From assembly GCA_017540905.1 (NCBI GenBank), contig JAFYAC010000059.1, forward strand, positions 1 to 44,607: a DNA stretch of 44,607 nt. The letters run 5' to 3'. How positions within the stretch are numbered: position 1 is the stretch's first letter; every line of letters starts with the position of its first letter. Below, in pieces: positions 24,316-31,081 of this stretch. This DNA is from Kiritimatiellia bacterium (GTDB lineage Bacteria; Verrucomicrobiota; Kiritimatiellia; CAIQIC01; Lenti-01). Position numbers and translations under genes: made by a program. The notes under the pieces were generated by a model. It was not told the DNA's origin and searched no databases. It saw only the letters and a program-made list of their open reading frames with translations.

Positions 24316-25632
24316 TCAGTGTTCCTTCCCGGCCGTCCCGTCCGCGCCCGACAGGCCCAGCGCGCGCAGGATCGGCTTGATGGTGGTCCCCTGGAGGAGC
24401 AACGTGAACAGCACCGTGCCGACGGTCAGCTGCACCAGCAGCTTGCGCTCCTCGGGGGATACCAGCGTCGTGGGCACGGACACGGCCAGCGCGACGGGGA
24501 GGGCGCCGCGCAGGCCGCTCCACGCCATGACGGCCTGCATGCGGGGCGGGATGCGGTCGCCGGGCCGTTTCCTCCAGCGGGCGAGCAGGTTGCAGAACGC
24601 GCCGGTGCCGCCGACGATCAGCGCGCGCGTCGCAAGCACCAGCGCGATGGCCACGGCCAGCGGCGCGGCGACGGACGCCAGGCGGCCCATGTCGCGGATG
24701 AGGTACGACTCGGTCAGCCCCAGCATCAGGAAGATCACGCTGTTGGCCATGTAGGAGGCGAAGCCCCAGAAATCGTGGAGGTAGTGTCGGGTTTCCGTGG
24801 AGAGCCATTCGCGCGTCGCCTTGACGGCGAGGCCGGCGCCGCACGCGGCCATGACGCCGGAGAGGCCGAGGTAGCTGTTGGCGAGGGTGAAGGCGGCGTA
24901 GGCGACCACGGTCGTCAGCGCGATCTCCGTCAGCGCGTCGTTGCGCGTCCAGCGGATGAGCAGCATCACGGCCAGTCCGACCGCGGCCCCGACGACGGCG
25001 CTCCCGCAGAAAATCCACAGGAAGTCGATTGGCACGTGCGCGAGGGTGTGCAGGTTCCACGTGGCGGCGGGATCGGGCAGCAGCAGGCTGGAGGCGACGA
25101 TGGCCGAGACGAGGTCGAACATGACGATGGCCGTCGCGTCGTTGAACAGGCTTTCCGCGTCGACCAGGAGCGTCAGGCGGGGCGGGGCGCCGATTTCGTT
25201 GAAGAGGGCGATGCAGGCGACGGGGTCGGTCGTCGAGATGAGCGCGCCGAAGAGCATGGCGGCGTTCAGGCCGAGGGGGGTCCAGCGGGCGAGGCCGAGC
25301 CCGGCGAGGGCGGTGACGGCCATGACGCCGGGGATGGCCAGCAGCAGGATGGGCAGCGCATTGCGGAGGATGCCGCGGACGTCGAGGTGGAGGGCGGCGT
25401 CGAAGATGAGCGTCGGCAGGAGGATGTAGAGCGTGAAGTTCGGCGTCAGGTGCAGGGTGTCGAGCACGGCGAGGCGCGGCACGTGTTCGCCGAGGTCGTT
25501 GAGGAGCATGCCGGTGAGCACGAGCGCGATGGTGTAGGGGAAACGGATGCGCCGGCAGACGTTGGACAGCAGCATCGCGACCATCACCAGCACCGTGCCG
25601 CACGCCACCCATACCACGGGAAAATCGTTCAT
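24316..25632 (-). CDS. CPA1-family Na+/H+ (or K+/H+) antiporter
   Basis: A 438-residue inner-membrane cation/proton exchanger with about 12 hydrophobic segments. Family motifs: LLPTLIFDAALHLD at about 71-84, LFGALISTTDPVA at about 127-139 (the TDP of the unwound helix), and LVDAESLFNDATAIV at about 155-169 with the ion-binding Asn-Asp pair, which is typical of electroneutral/CPA1 exchangers. Used for pH and Na+ homeostasis. Perfect aaggaggt Shine-Dalgarno 8 nt before ATG 25632. It follows a PII-like gene by 37 nt in the same direction. Confidence 0.9.
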   Translation of the reverse strand: MNDFPVVWVACGTVLVMVAMLLSNVCRRIRFPYTIALVLTGMLLNDLGEHVPRLAVLDTLHLTPNFTLYILLPTLIFDAALHLDVRGILRNALPILLLAIPGVMAVTALAGLGLARWTPLGLNAAMLFGALISTTDPVACIALFNEIGAPPRLTLLVDAESLFNDATAIVMFDLVSAIVASSLLLPDPAATWNLHTLAHVPIDFLWIFCGSAVVGAAVGLAVMLLIRWTRNDALTEIALTTVVAYAAFTLANSYLGLSGVMAACGAGLAVKATREWLSTETRHYLHDFWGFASYMANSVIFLMLGLTESYLIRDMGRLASVAAPLAVAIALVLATRALIVGGTGAFCNLLARWRKRPGDRIPPRMQAVMAWSGLRGALPVALAVSVPTTLVSPEERKLLVQLTVGTVLFTLLLQGTTIKPILRALGLSGADGTAGKEH

Positions 25633-25669
25633 CGTTCAACCTCCTTGCAACCGGCCGCGGGCCGGAACC

Positions 25670-25966
25670 TCACTTCAGCGCCTCCAGCACTGGCGTCGCG
25701 AAAGCCCACACGCCGGTCAACGTCCCCACCTCGTCCCGCAGCGCCTGCAACCGCGCCATCAGCGCCGCGGCGGCCGCGTCCCCGCGCACCGCCAGGATGG
25801 CGGCGTTCGCGCCGGGCCACACCGAATTGTCGAGGCGGGGGCCGCTCTGCGGGCCGTCGCCGGTGAGGCGGGGCCAGCGCGTGTAGCCGCCCGGCGCGGC
25901 CTCCCGGAGGGCGGCGAGGATGTCGGAGTCGATCACGATGTCGTAAAGGATCCAAACGGCTTTCAT
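25670..25966 (-). CDS. PII-like signalling protein, next to the antiporter
   Basis: A 98-residue protein, MKAVWILYDIVIDSDILAAL at the start, then GGYTRWPRLTGDGP..., a Trp-Pro-Gly-Ala-Asn-Ala-Ala-Ile-Leu stretch and a final helix. This pattern (KA-hhhhY, G-h-TRW, NxAIL) recalls small PII-superfamily trimers that sense nucleotides or metals and often sit beside transporters; the classic T-loop tyrosine is not obvious. Start 25966 has aggaga 9 nt upstream. A second ATG at 25984 lies exactly 6 nt after a TATCGT -10-like box and could be used by a leaderless transcript, adding MQETLE. Likely co-transcribed with the antiporter, so it may regulate it. Confidence 0.6.
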   Translation of the reverse strand: MKAVWILYDIVIDSDILAALREAAPGGYTRWPRLTGDGPQSGPRLDNSVWPGANAAILAVRGDAAAAALMARLQALRDEVGTLTGVWAFATPVLEALK

Positions 25967-26083
25967 CTCCAAAGTCTCCTGCATTGCATGCCGCCACGAT
26001 AGCACACCCCCGCCTCCTTGCCTACGGGTTTCGCCAATCCGCAGCCCGCGGCCTTTCCGCCTCCCCGCCCGCAACCGTCCCGG

Positions 26084-26278
26084 CCCGCGAGATTATGGAA
26101 AATAGGGCTTTTCCGTCGATTTCGCCCCGCGGCCGGCGGGCCGGAGGGTTCACGGTCCGCGGCGGGGGGGGGCGGCCGCGCGCCGCCGCCGGGGGGCGGA
26201 TGGCCGGCCCGTGTTTGGAAGGGGAGAAGGATGGGTGGTAATATGTGGAAAATGGAAGGGTTTTCAATAATCTCGCGA
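26084..26278. repeat. Inverted pair of GAGATTAYGG motifs (copies 10 and 11)
   Basis: Copy 10 (+ strand, 26084-26101, CGCGAGATTATGGAAAAT) has a perfect GGAAAA-N6-TTTTCC hairpin (26097-26114). Copy 11 (- strand, 26259-26278) faces it, about 150 bp away. Together they form a doublet like the REP pairs. They fill the 380-bp gap between the PII-like gene and the SH3 gene; between them is a Pro/Gly-codon-like GC-rich stretch with no convincing ORF. Confidence 0.7.
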
Positions 26279-26310
26279 TATGGATGGGGAGGGCGGCGGG
26301 AGGTTTGGCC

Positions 26311-26340
26311 TTGCGGGGAGGGCGGGGGGCGGGATAGAGT
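26311..26340 (+). promoter_or_regulatory. Predicted promoter of the SH3/nadD/rsfS operon
   Basis: TTGCGG (26311-26316), 18-nt spacer to TAGAGT (26335-26340), 6 nt to ATG 26347; an alternative -10 is GATAGA (26333-26338, spacer 16). Leaderless geometry, no Shine-Dalgarno. Confidence 0.45.
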
Positions 26341-26346
26341 GCGGGC

Positions 26347-27615
26347 ATGAAGAAAACGATTTTGATTGTTGCATTGGTTGCGGCGGCGGTGGCCGGCTCG
26401 CAGGCGGAGGAACGGCGCATGCAGGTGCGCTCGCCCGGCGCCAAGGTACACTCCCGTCCGGAGGCGTCCGCGCCCCAGCTGGGCACGGTGCCGGGGGGCG
26501 ACATCGTGTTCGTCTCGCGCACCGAGGGCGGCTGGGCGGCCATATCGCCCCCGACCAGCGTCGGCGTGTGGATCAACACGGTGTTCGTCGAGGACGGGCA
26601 CGTGGTGGCCAAGAGCATCCAGGTGCGCTCGGGCCCCGGCATCGAGCACGACATCGTGGGCACTCTCCAGCGCGGCGCCCCGGTGCTGCCGCTCGAGGAA
26701 TCGGGCGAGTGGTGCAAGATATCGCCGCCGTCGTCGATGACGGTCTGGGTGCAGGAGAGCACGCTGTCGGCGGTCCCGGAGCAGACGGAGCCCATCCGCG
26801 AAGTGGCCCCGCCCGCGGCCCCGGCCCCCGCACCCGCCCCGGCCCCAGCTCCCGCGCCCGCCCCCGAACCGGCGCCCGTGGTGGCCCCCGCACCGGCCCC
26901 AGCGCCGGCCCCGGCGCCGGCCCCCGCACCGGCGCCCGCTCCCGCCCCAGTCAAGGTCGAACCGTCGAAACCCGCGCCCGCGCCGAAACCGGCGGCCCAG
27001 CCCAAGCCCGCCGTGCAGGCCAAGCCGCTGGCCGTGCAACCGAAACCCCTGGCCGTGCAACCCAGGCCGGTGGCCCAGCCGCCCCGTCCGGCGGCCCAGC
27101 CGTCCAAGCCGGTACTGAAGCCGGTGGCCCCGTCGCGGCCGATGACGCAGACGCCGCCGGCGTCCTCCCCCTCCTCCTCCTCCGTCGTGTTCCCGGCCGG
27201 GCCGGTGGAGCCGCATCCGCAGCCGGCGGCCGGCGGATTCCAGCCGATGGTCGCCCCCTTCCCGGCCGCCCCGCGGCCGCGCCCGGGCCTTGACGCGATG
27301 ACCGACGAACCGGTGGACCCGGAGCTGGTGGACGCCCTGAACCTGCGCGACGACGCCCCGTACCAGGGGCATTCCTGCCGCGTCACCGGGCAGCTGCGCA
27401 ACGCCCCGCTGGCATCGGCCACCCCGTCCCGCTACCGTCTCCTCGTCCGCAAGGACGGCCAGGTGCTGACGCGCTGCTACGTCCACGGCGACACCGGCCT
27501 CCTGCGCCCCTACACGGGCAAGAACGTCAGCATCCGCGGCAAGGAATACTGGGTGGACGAGGACGCGGAGATTCCCGTCGTCGTGGTCGGCCAGATCGCC
27601 CCCGCCGGCGAATGA
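26347..27615 (+). CDS. Secreted protein with two SH3-like domains and a long Pro/Ala linker
   Basis: A 422-residue periplasmic protein. Signal peptide MKKTILIVALVAAAVAGSQA. Two bacterial SH3-like repeats (about 24-85 and 86-142; VRSPGAKVHSRPEASAPQLG, and VRSGPGIEHDIVGTLQRGAP with WCKISPPSSMTVWV), then an extended linker (about 148-275) of repeated AP and KP units, and a C-terminal beta-rich domain (about 320-422; RYRLLVRKDGQVLTRCYVHG) that may bind a ligand. SH3b domains usually bind cell-wall peptides. The alternating Ala-Pro run suits spanning the periplasm. It overlaps nadD by four bases, an odd partnership. Confidence 0.8.
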   Translation: MKKTILIVALVAAAVAGSQAEERRMQVRSPGAKVHSRPEASAPQLGTVPGGDIVFVSRTEGGWAAISPPTSVGVWINTVFVEDGHVVAKSIQVRSGPGIEHDIVGTLQRGAPVLPLEESGEWCKISPPSSMTVWVQESTLSAVPEQTEPIREVAPPAAPAPAPAPAPAPAPAPEPAPVVAPAPAPAPAPAPAPAPAPAPAPVKVEPSKPAPAPKPAAQPKPAVQAKPLAVQPKPLAVQPRPVAQPPRPAAQPSKPVLKPVAPSRPMTQTPPASSPSSSSVVFPAGPVEPHPQPAAGGFQPMVAPFPAAPRPRPGLDAMTDEPVDPELVDALNLRDDAPYQGHSCRVTGQLRNAPLASATPSRYRLLVRKDGQVLTRCYVHGDTGLLRPYTGKNVSIRGKEYWVDEDAEIPVVVVGQIAPAGE

Positions 27616-28280
27616 GAAAAACTGCAATCCCGGCCACTTGCAAGGCACAAGGGGGGCGGCACTCCCCTGCCCCAGCCTGCACCGGTCTCCTCGGAGGCAC
27701 CTTCAACCCCGTCCACCTCGGCCACCTCGCGCTCGCCCGCGCCGCGCGCCGCGCGTTCGGCCTGGACGAAGTCTGGCTGATCCCCTGCGCCGTGCCGCCG
27801 CACAAGACCACCGTCGGGCTGGCCGGCAACGCCGACCGCCTGGCGATGCTGCGCCTGGCGGCCGCGGGCGAACCGGGCGGCTGGCTGAAGGTATCGGACA
27901 TCGAGATGCGGCTCCCCCCGCCCTCGTGGACCCTCCGCACGCTCGACGCGCTCCGCGCGGAGCATCCCGGCCGCCGCTTCGCGTTCATCATCGGCGGCGA
28001 CACCCTGCTGCAGCTGCACACGTGGCACGAGCCGCTGGAAGTCCTCGCCCGGGCCCGCTTCGTCACGCTGGCGCGCGCGGGCTTCGGGAAGCCGGCGCCC
28101 GACGGCATCCGCCTGCCGCCCCCGTGGCCGGAGCGCCTGCTGGCGGACTACCGCGAGGCCGCGCTCCCCGACGTCTCCTCCAGCGGCGTCCGCGCGAGGC
28201 TGGCCCGGGGGGAAAGCATCGATGGCCTTGTCCCGGAGCCCGCAATCCTGTATATTCGCTCCCATCAGGTATACCCATGA
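27612..28280 (+). CDS. nadD: Nicotinate-nucleotide adenylyltransferase
   Basis: Converts nicotinate mononucleotide plus ATP to deamido-NAD in NAD synthesis. Nucleotidyltransferase motifs GLLGGTFNPVHLGHLALA at about 25-42 and SSSGVRARL near the end are intact, and FIIGGDTLLQLHTWH matches the family. 222 residues. The N-terminus has about 20 residues more than usual, encoded by a REP-like sequence (27639-27677), so the gene has been extended by a repeat. It starts within the stop codon of the SH3 gene (ATGA, 27612-27615), and its own stop overlaps rsfS in the same way. The pairing nadD-rsfS is widespread in bacteria. Confidence 0.9.
   Translation: MRKTAIPATCKAQGGRHSPAPACTGLLGGTFNPVHLGHLALARAARRAFGLDEVWLIPCAVPPHKTTVGLAGNADRLAMLRLAAAGEPGGWLKVSDIEMRLPPPSWTLRTLDALRAEHPGRRFAFIIGGDTLLQLHTWHEPLEVLARARFVTLARAGFGKPAPDGIRLPPPWPERLLADYREAALPDVSSSGVRARLARGESIDGLVPEPAILYIRSHQVYP
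27639..27677 (+). repeat. REP-like sequence inside the 5' end of nadD
   Basis: TGCAAGGCACAAGGGGGGCG followed by GCACTCCCCTGCCCCAGCC. The right part matches the stem-loop of the GCGGGCAG-TCCC REP family; the left part matches 39950-39969 (TGCAAGGCACAAGGAGGGCG). Confidence 0.65.
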
Positions 28281-28789
28281 AAAAGACGACTCCCGAAAAA
28301 CCCGCGGCGGCCGCCCCCCGCGCCGCAAAAAAAGTTGCGGTTAAGAAACCCGCTGCCGCCAAGAAGCCCGCCGCCAGGAAGCCCGCCGCCGCCGCGAAGC
28401 CGGCCACGGCGAAGAAGCCCCGCGCCCCGCGCAAGTCCAAGGCGCCCGCCGACCCGCTCCTCGCGCTGGTCCAGCGCGTGCGCGGCATCCTCGACGCCAA
28501 GAAGGGCGAGGACATCCGCATCTTCGACGTGCGCGGCATCAGCGGCGTGACGGACTTCATGGTCCTCTGCTCCGGCATCAGCGCGCCGCACCTGCGCGCC
28601 CTTTCCGAGGCGGTGGCGAAGGAGCTGCGCGCCTCCGACCCGCCGCTGGCCCCGCACCGCACGGCCGGCACCACCGAGAGCGGCTGGATGGTCCTCGACT
28701 ACTACCAGTTCGTGGTCCACCTTTTCTCCCCCGAAATGAGGGCCTACTACGCCCTGGAACGCCTATGGAAGGACGCACCGGAATCATGA
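28277..28789 (+). CDS. rsfS: Ribosome silencing factor RsfS with a basic N-terminal tail
   Basis: RsfS binds uL14 on the 50S subunit and blocks subunit joining in starvation. Residues 62-170 are a normal RsfS domain (LVQRVRGILDAKKGEDIRIF, DVRGISGVTDFMVLCSGIS, TTESGWMVLDYYQFVVHLFS, RAYYALERLW). Residues 1-58 are an extra tail of Lys, Ala and Pro repeats (KKPAAAKKPAARKPAAAAKP) like histone-H1-type tails; RsfS is usually only about 105-130 residues. ATGA overlap with nadD upstream and with the next gene downstream. The tail could bind RNA or the nucleoid; this is inference. Confidence 0.9.
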   Translation: MKKTTPEKPAAAAPRAAKKVAVKKPAAAKKPAARKPAAAAKPATAKKPRAPRKSKAPADPLLALVQRVRGILDAKKGEDIRIFDVRGISGVTDFMVLCSGISAPHLRALSEAVAKELRASDPPLAPHRTAGTTESGWMVLDYYQFVVHLFSPEMRAYYALERLWKDAPES

Positions 28790-30990
28790 AAGTCGGGATC
28801 ATCGGCGCCGGCATGGCCGGCTTGGCGGCCGCGCACTTTCTGCACAAGCGCGGCGTGGAAGTCGAACTCGTGGAAGCGGGCCCCATCGCGGGCGGCTCGG
28901 CGCACAGTTTCGTCTGGAACGGCCACACCTGCGACTGGGCGGCGCACCGCCTCTTCACGCGCGACGAGCACATTTTGCAACTCATCCAGTCGCTGACCCC
29001 GCTGCGCACGCTCGACCGCGTGTCCGCCGTCCGACTCGCCGGCAAGTGGCTGAAGGACCCGGTGGACGCCGTGCAGCTGTGCGGCCGCTTCTTCCCGCAC
29101 AACACCTTCACCGTCCCGTGGACCTACCTCACCCGCCTGCGCCACCTCCCCGAGACCTCCTTCCGCAACTACTGCCTCGCGAAGTACGGCTCCCGCCTCG
29201 AGCAATTCCTCTTCTCCCCCTACACCGAAAAAATGTTCGGCATCGATGCCGACCATATCTCCGTCGAATGGGCGCGCAAGAAGACCCGCCTTTCCGGCCC
29301 GCTCGACGTCATCCGGCAGGGCTCCAAGACCAAGTTCAACTACTTCTACTACCCCCAGAAGGGCGCATTCGGCGCCATCGGCGACGCCCTCCTCGCGCCC
29401 GTCAAGGACTTCGTCAAGTACAACACCCGCGCCACCGGCATCGACCTCGACCCGACCGGCACCCGCGTACTGCGCGTCCGCTGCGAGCGCGACGGCCAGC
29501 CCTGCGAACTCGTCGCCGACACCTACATCTCGACGCTCCCCCTGACCGAGCTCTGCCGCATGACCGGCTTCGAGTCCCCCCTGACCTACCGCTCCGTGGC
29601 CGCCGTCTACGTCCACCTCGACAAGCCGCGCGCGACGCCGAACCACTGGATCTACTGCATGGACGGCAAATCCATGCCCGTCAACCGCGTCTGCGAAGTC
29701 AAGAACATGTGGCCCGGCTGCGGCCCCGAGGACACCACCGTCCTCTGCGCCGAAGTCACCGAATGCCACACCGCCGGCTTCGAGGAGGCGGCCGTCCGCG
29801 GAATGGCCGACGCCGGCATCTACCGCATGGAAGACGTCCTCGACACCACCGTCGTCCGCCGCGACTACTCCTATCCCGTCTACTGCTGCGACTACGAAAA
29901 GGACGTCGACGCCGCCCTCGCCCACCTCTCCAAGTTCGCCAACCTCCGCTCCGTCGGCCGCGCCGCCCAGTTCGAGCACATGGAGATCGACAACTGCCTC
30001 GAGTCCGCCCTCCACTGCGTCCGCGAACTCACCGCCGGGCAGACCGCCGAGGCCACCGCCTCCGCCGCCGCCGCGCAGCGCTCTTCGCTCGCCGTCGAGC
30101 CGCGCGTCGCCTGCGTCGTCGCCGACACCGGCGACGGCGAAGCCCTCCTCCGCTGCCTCGACTCCTTCCGCGCGGCCGCCTACTCCCGCCTCCGCCTCCT
30201 CGCCGTCACCCCGGACGCCTCCCGCATCCCCAGCCTGCGCGCCGCCTACCCCGGGCTCGAAGTCCTCCACGACGCCTCCGGCCACGGCCTCCCCTCCATG
30301 TACAACAAAGGCATCGTCGCCGCCCTGCGCGGCGACGACCCCGCCGACTTCGTCATGCTCGCGCAGAGCTGCGTCACCACCGAACCCGACGCCCTGGCGC
30401 GGCTGGTGTCCGTCGCCCAGCGCGACCCCGAAGCGGGCATCCTCGCCCCGCAGCTGCTGCTGGCCTCGGCCCCCGCGCGCCTCTGGAGCATCGGCCTGAG
30501 CTTCCGCCGCTTCCCGCCGTCCAGCAAGAACATCGGACGCGGCTGCCCGGCCGCCGACTACCCCAAGAGCCGCGAAGTCGACTACGCCGTCTCCGCCGCC
30601 CTCCTCGTCTCCCGGGCCGCCATCGAGGCGGCGGGGCTCTTCGACCCCGGCTTCTCCTGCTACTACGAAGACATGGATTTCTCCCGCCGCGTCCGCGCCC
30701 GCGACTACCGCATCCGCTACGTCCCCGAGGCCCGTTTGTTCCACCACGACGACGCCCCGGCCGTCTCCCCCTCCGCCTTCCACGAAGCCTGGGGCGAGAG
30801 CTTCACCCGCTTCTACCGCCGCCACATGCGCACCGGCCTCCTGCCCCTGCACTTCGCCTACCTCCTCGCGCGCGAATCCCTCACCGGCAACCTCCCGCGC
30901 ATCCCGGCGCTCGTCCGCGGCATGCGCCGCGGCCTCCAGAAATCCCTCGGCGACCCGCCCTCCATCGACTCCGCCGACATCCTCGGATGA
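28786..30990 (+). CDS. FAD-dependent oxidoreductase fused to a family-2 glycosyltransferase
   Basis: A 734-residue two-part protein. Residues 1-425: amine-oxidase/UDP-galactopyranose-mutase-like flavin fold, with the dinucleotide-binding motif KVGIIGAGMAGLAAAHFLHK and YGSRLEQFLFSPYTEKMFG as in protoporphyrinogen-oxidase-like proteins of surface-sugar loci. Residues about 440-734: GT-A glycosyltransferase, with LPSMYNKGIVAALRGDDP and the C-terminal motif CYYEDMDFSRRVRARDYRIR (EDxDF, about 628). The likely role is making or attaching a modified sugar of a surface glycan at the cytoplasmic face. ATGA overlap with rsfS. An alternative start at 28765 would overlap rsfS by 25 nt, so 28786 is preferred. 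Confidence 0.8.
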   Translation: MKVGIIGAGMAGLAAAHFLHKRGVEVELVEAGPIAGGSAHSFVWNGHTCDWAAHRLFTRDEHILQLIQSLTPLRTLDRVSAVRLAGKWLKDPVDAVQLCGRFFPHNTFTVPWTYLTRLRHLPETSFRNYCLAKYGSRLEQFLFSPYTEKMFGIDADHISVEWARKKTRLSGPLDVIRQGSKTKFNYFYYPQKGAFGAIGDALLAPVKDFVKYNTRATGIDLDPTGTRVLRVRCERDGQPCELVADTYISTLPLTELCRMTGFESPLTYRSVAAVYVHLDKPRATPNHWIYCMDGKSMPVNRVCEVKNMWPGCGPEDTTVLCAEVTECHTAGFEEAAVRGMADAGIYRMEDVLDTTVVRRDYSYPVYCCDYEKDVDAALAHLSKFANLRSVGRAAQFEHMEIDNCLESALHCVRELTAGQTAEATASAAAAQRSSLAVEPRVACVVADTGDGEALLRCLDSFRAAAYSRLRLLAVTPDASRIPSLRAAYPGLEVLHDASGHGLPSMYNKGIVAALRGDDPADFVMLAQSCVTTEPDALARLVSVAQRDPEAGILAPQLLLASAPARLWSIGLSFRRFPPSSKNIGRGCPAADYPKSREVDYAVSAALLVSRAAIEAAGLFDPGFSCYYEDMDFSRRVRARDYRIRYVPEARLFHHDDAPAVSPSAFHEAWGESFTRFYRRHMRTGLLPLHFAYLLARESLTGNLPRIPALVRGMRRGLQKSLGDPPSIDSADILG

Positions 30991-31006
30991 CCCGCCCCCG
31001 CCCAAA

Positions 31007-31057
31007 GTTTTCCAACCATTGGAAAACTGACGAAAATTTTTTCCAATCGCTGGAAAA
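31007..31057. promoter_or_regulatory. Tandem palindromes, candidate operator upstream of the SGNH gene
   Basis: TTTTCCAACCATTGGAAAA and TTTTCCAATCGCTGGAAAA with centres 31 bp apart (three helical turns), followed by GGAAAACTTTTCC. The same motif pair precedes ssrA. It lies 25 bp before ATG 31082, so binding would affect expression of this gene. Confidence 0.5.
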
Positions 31058-31081
31058 CTTTTCCATCCCCCTCCCCTCCCC

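Noticed and set aside
24224-25639. Long minus-strand frame extending the AlkD-like gene to 716 residues
   Set aside because: It overlaps the antiporter gene in another frame; a GTG start with a Shine-Dalgarno at 24223 gives the normal protein size.
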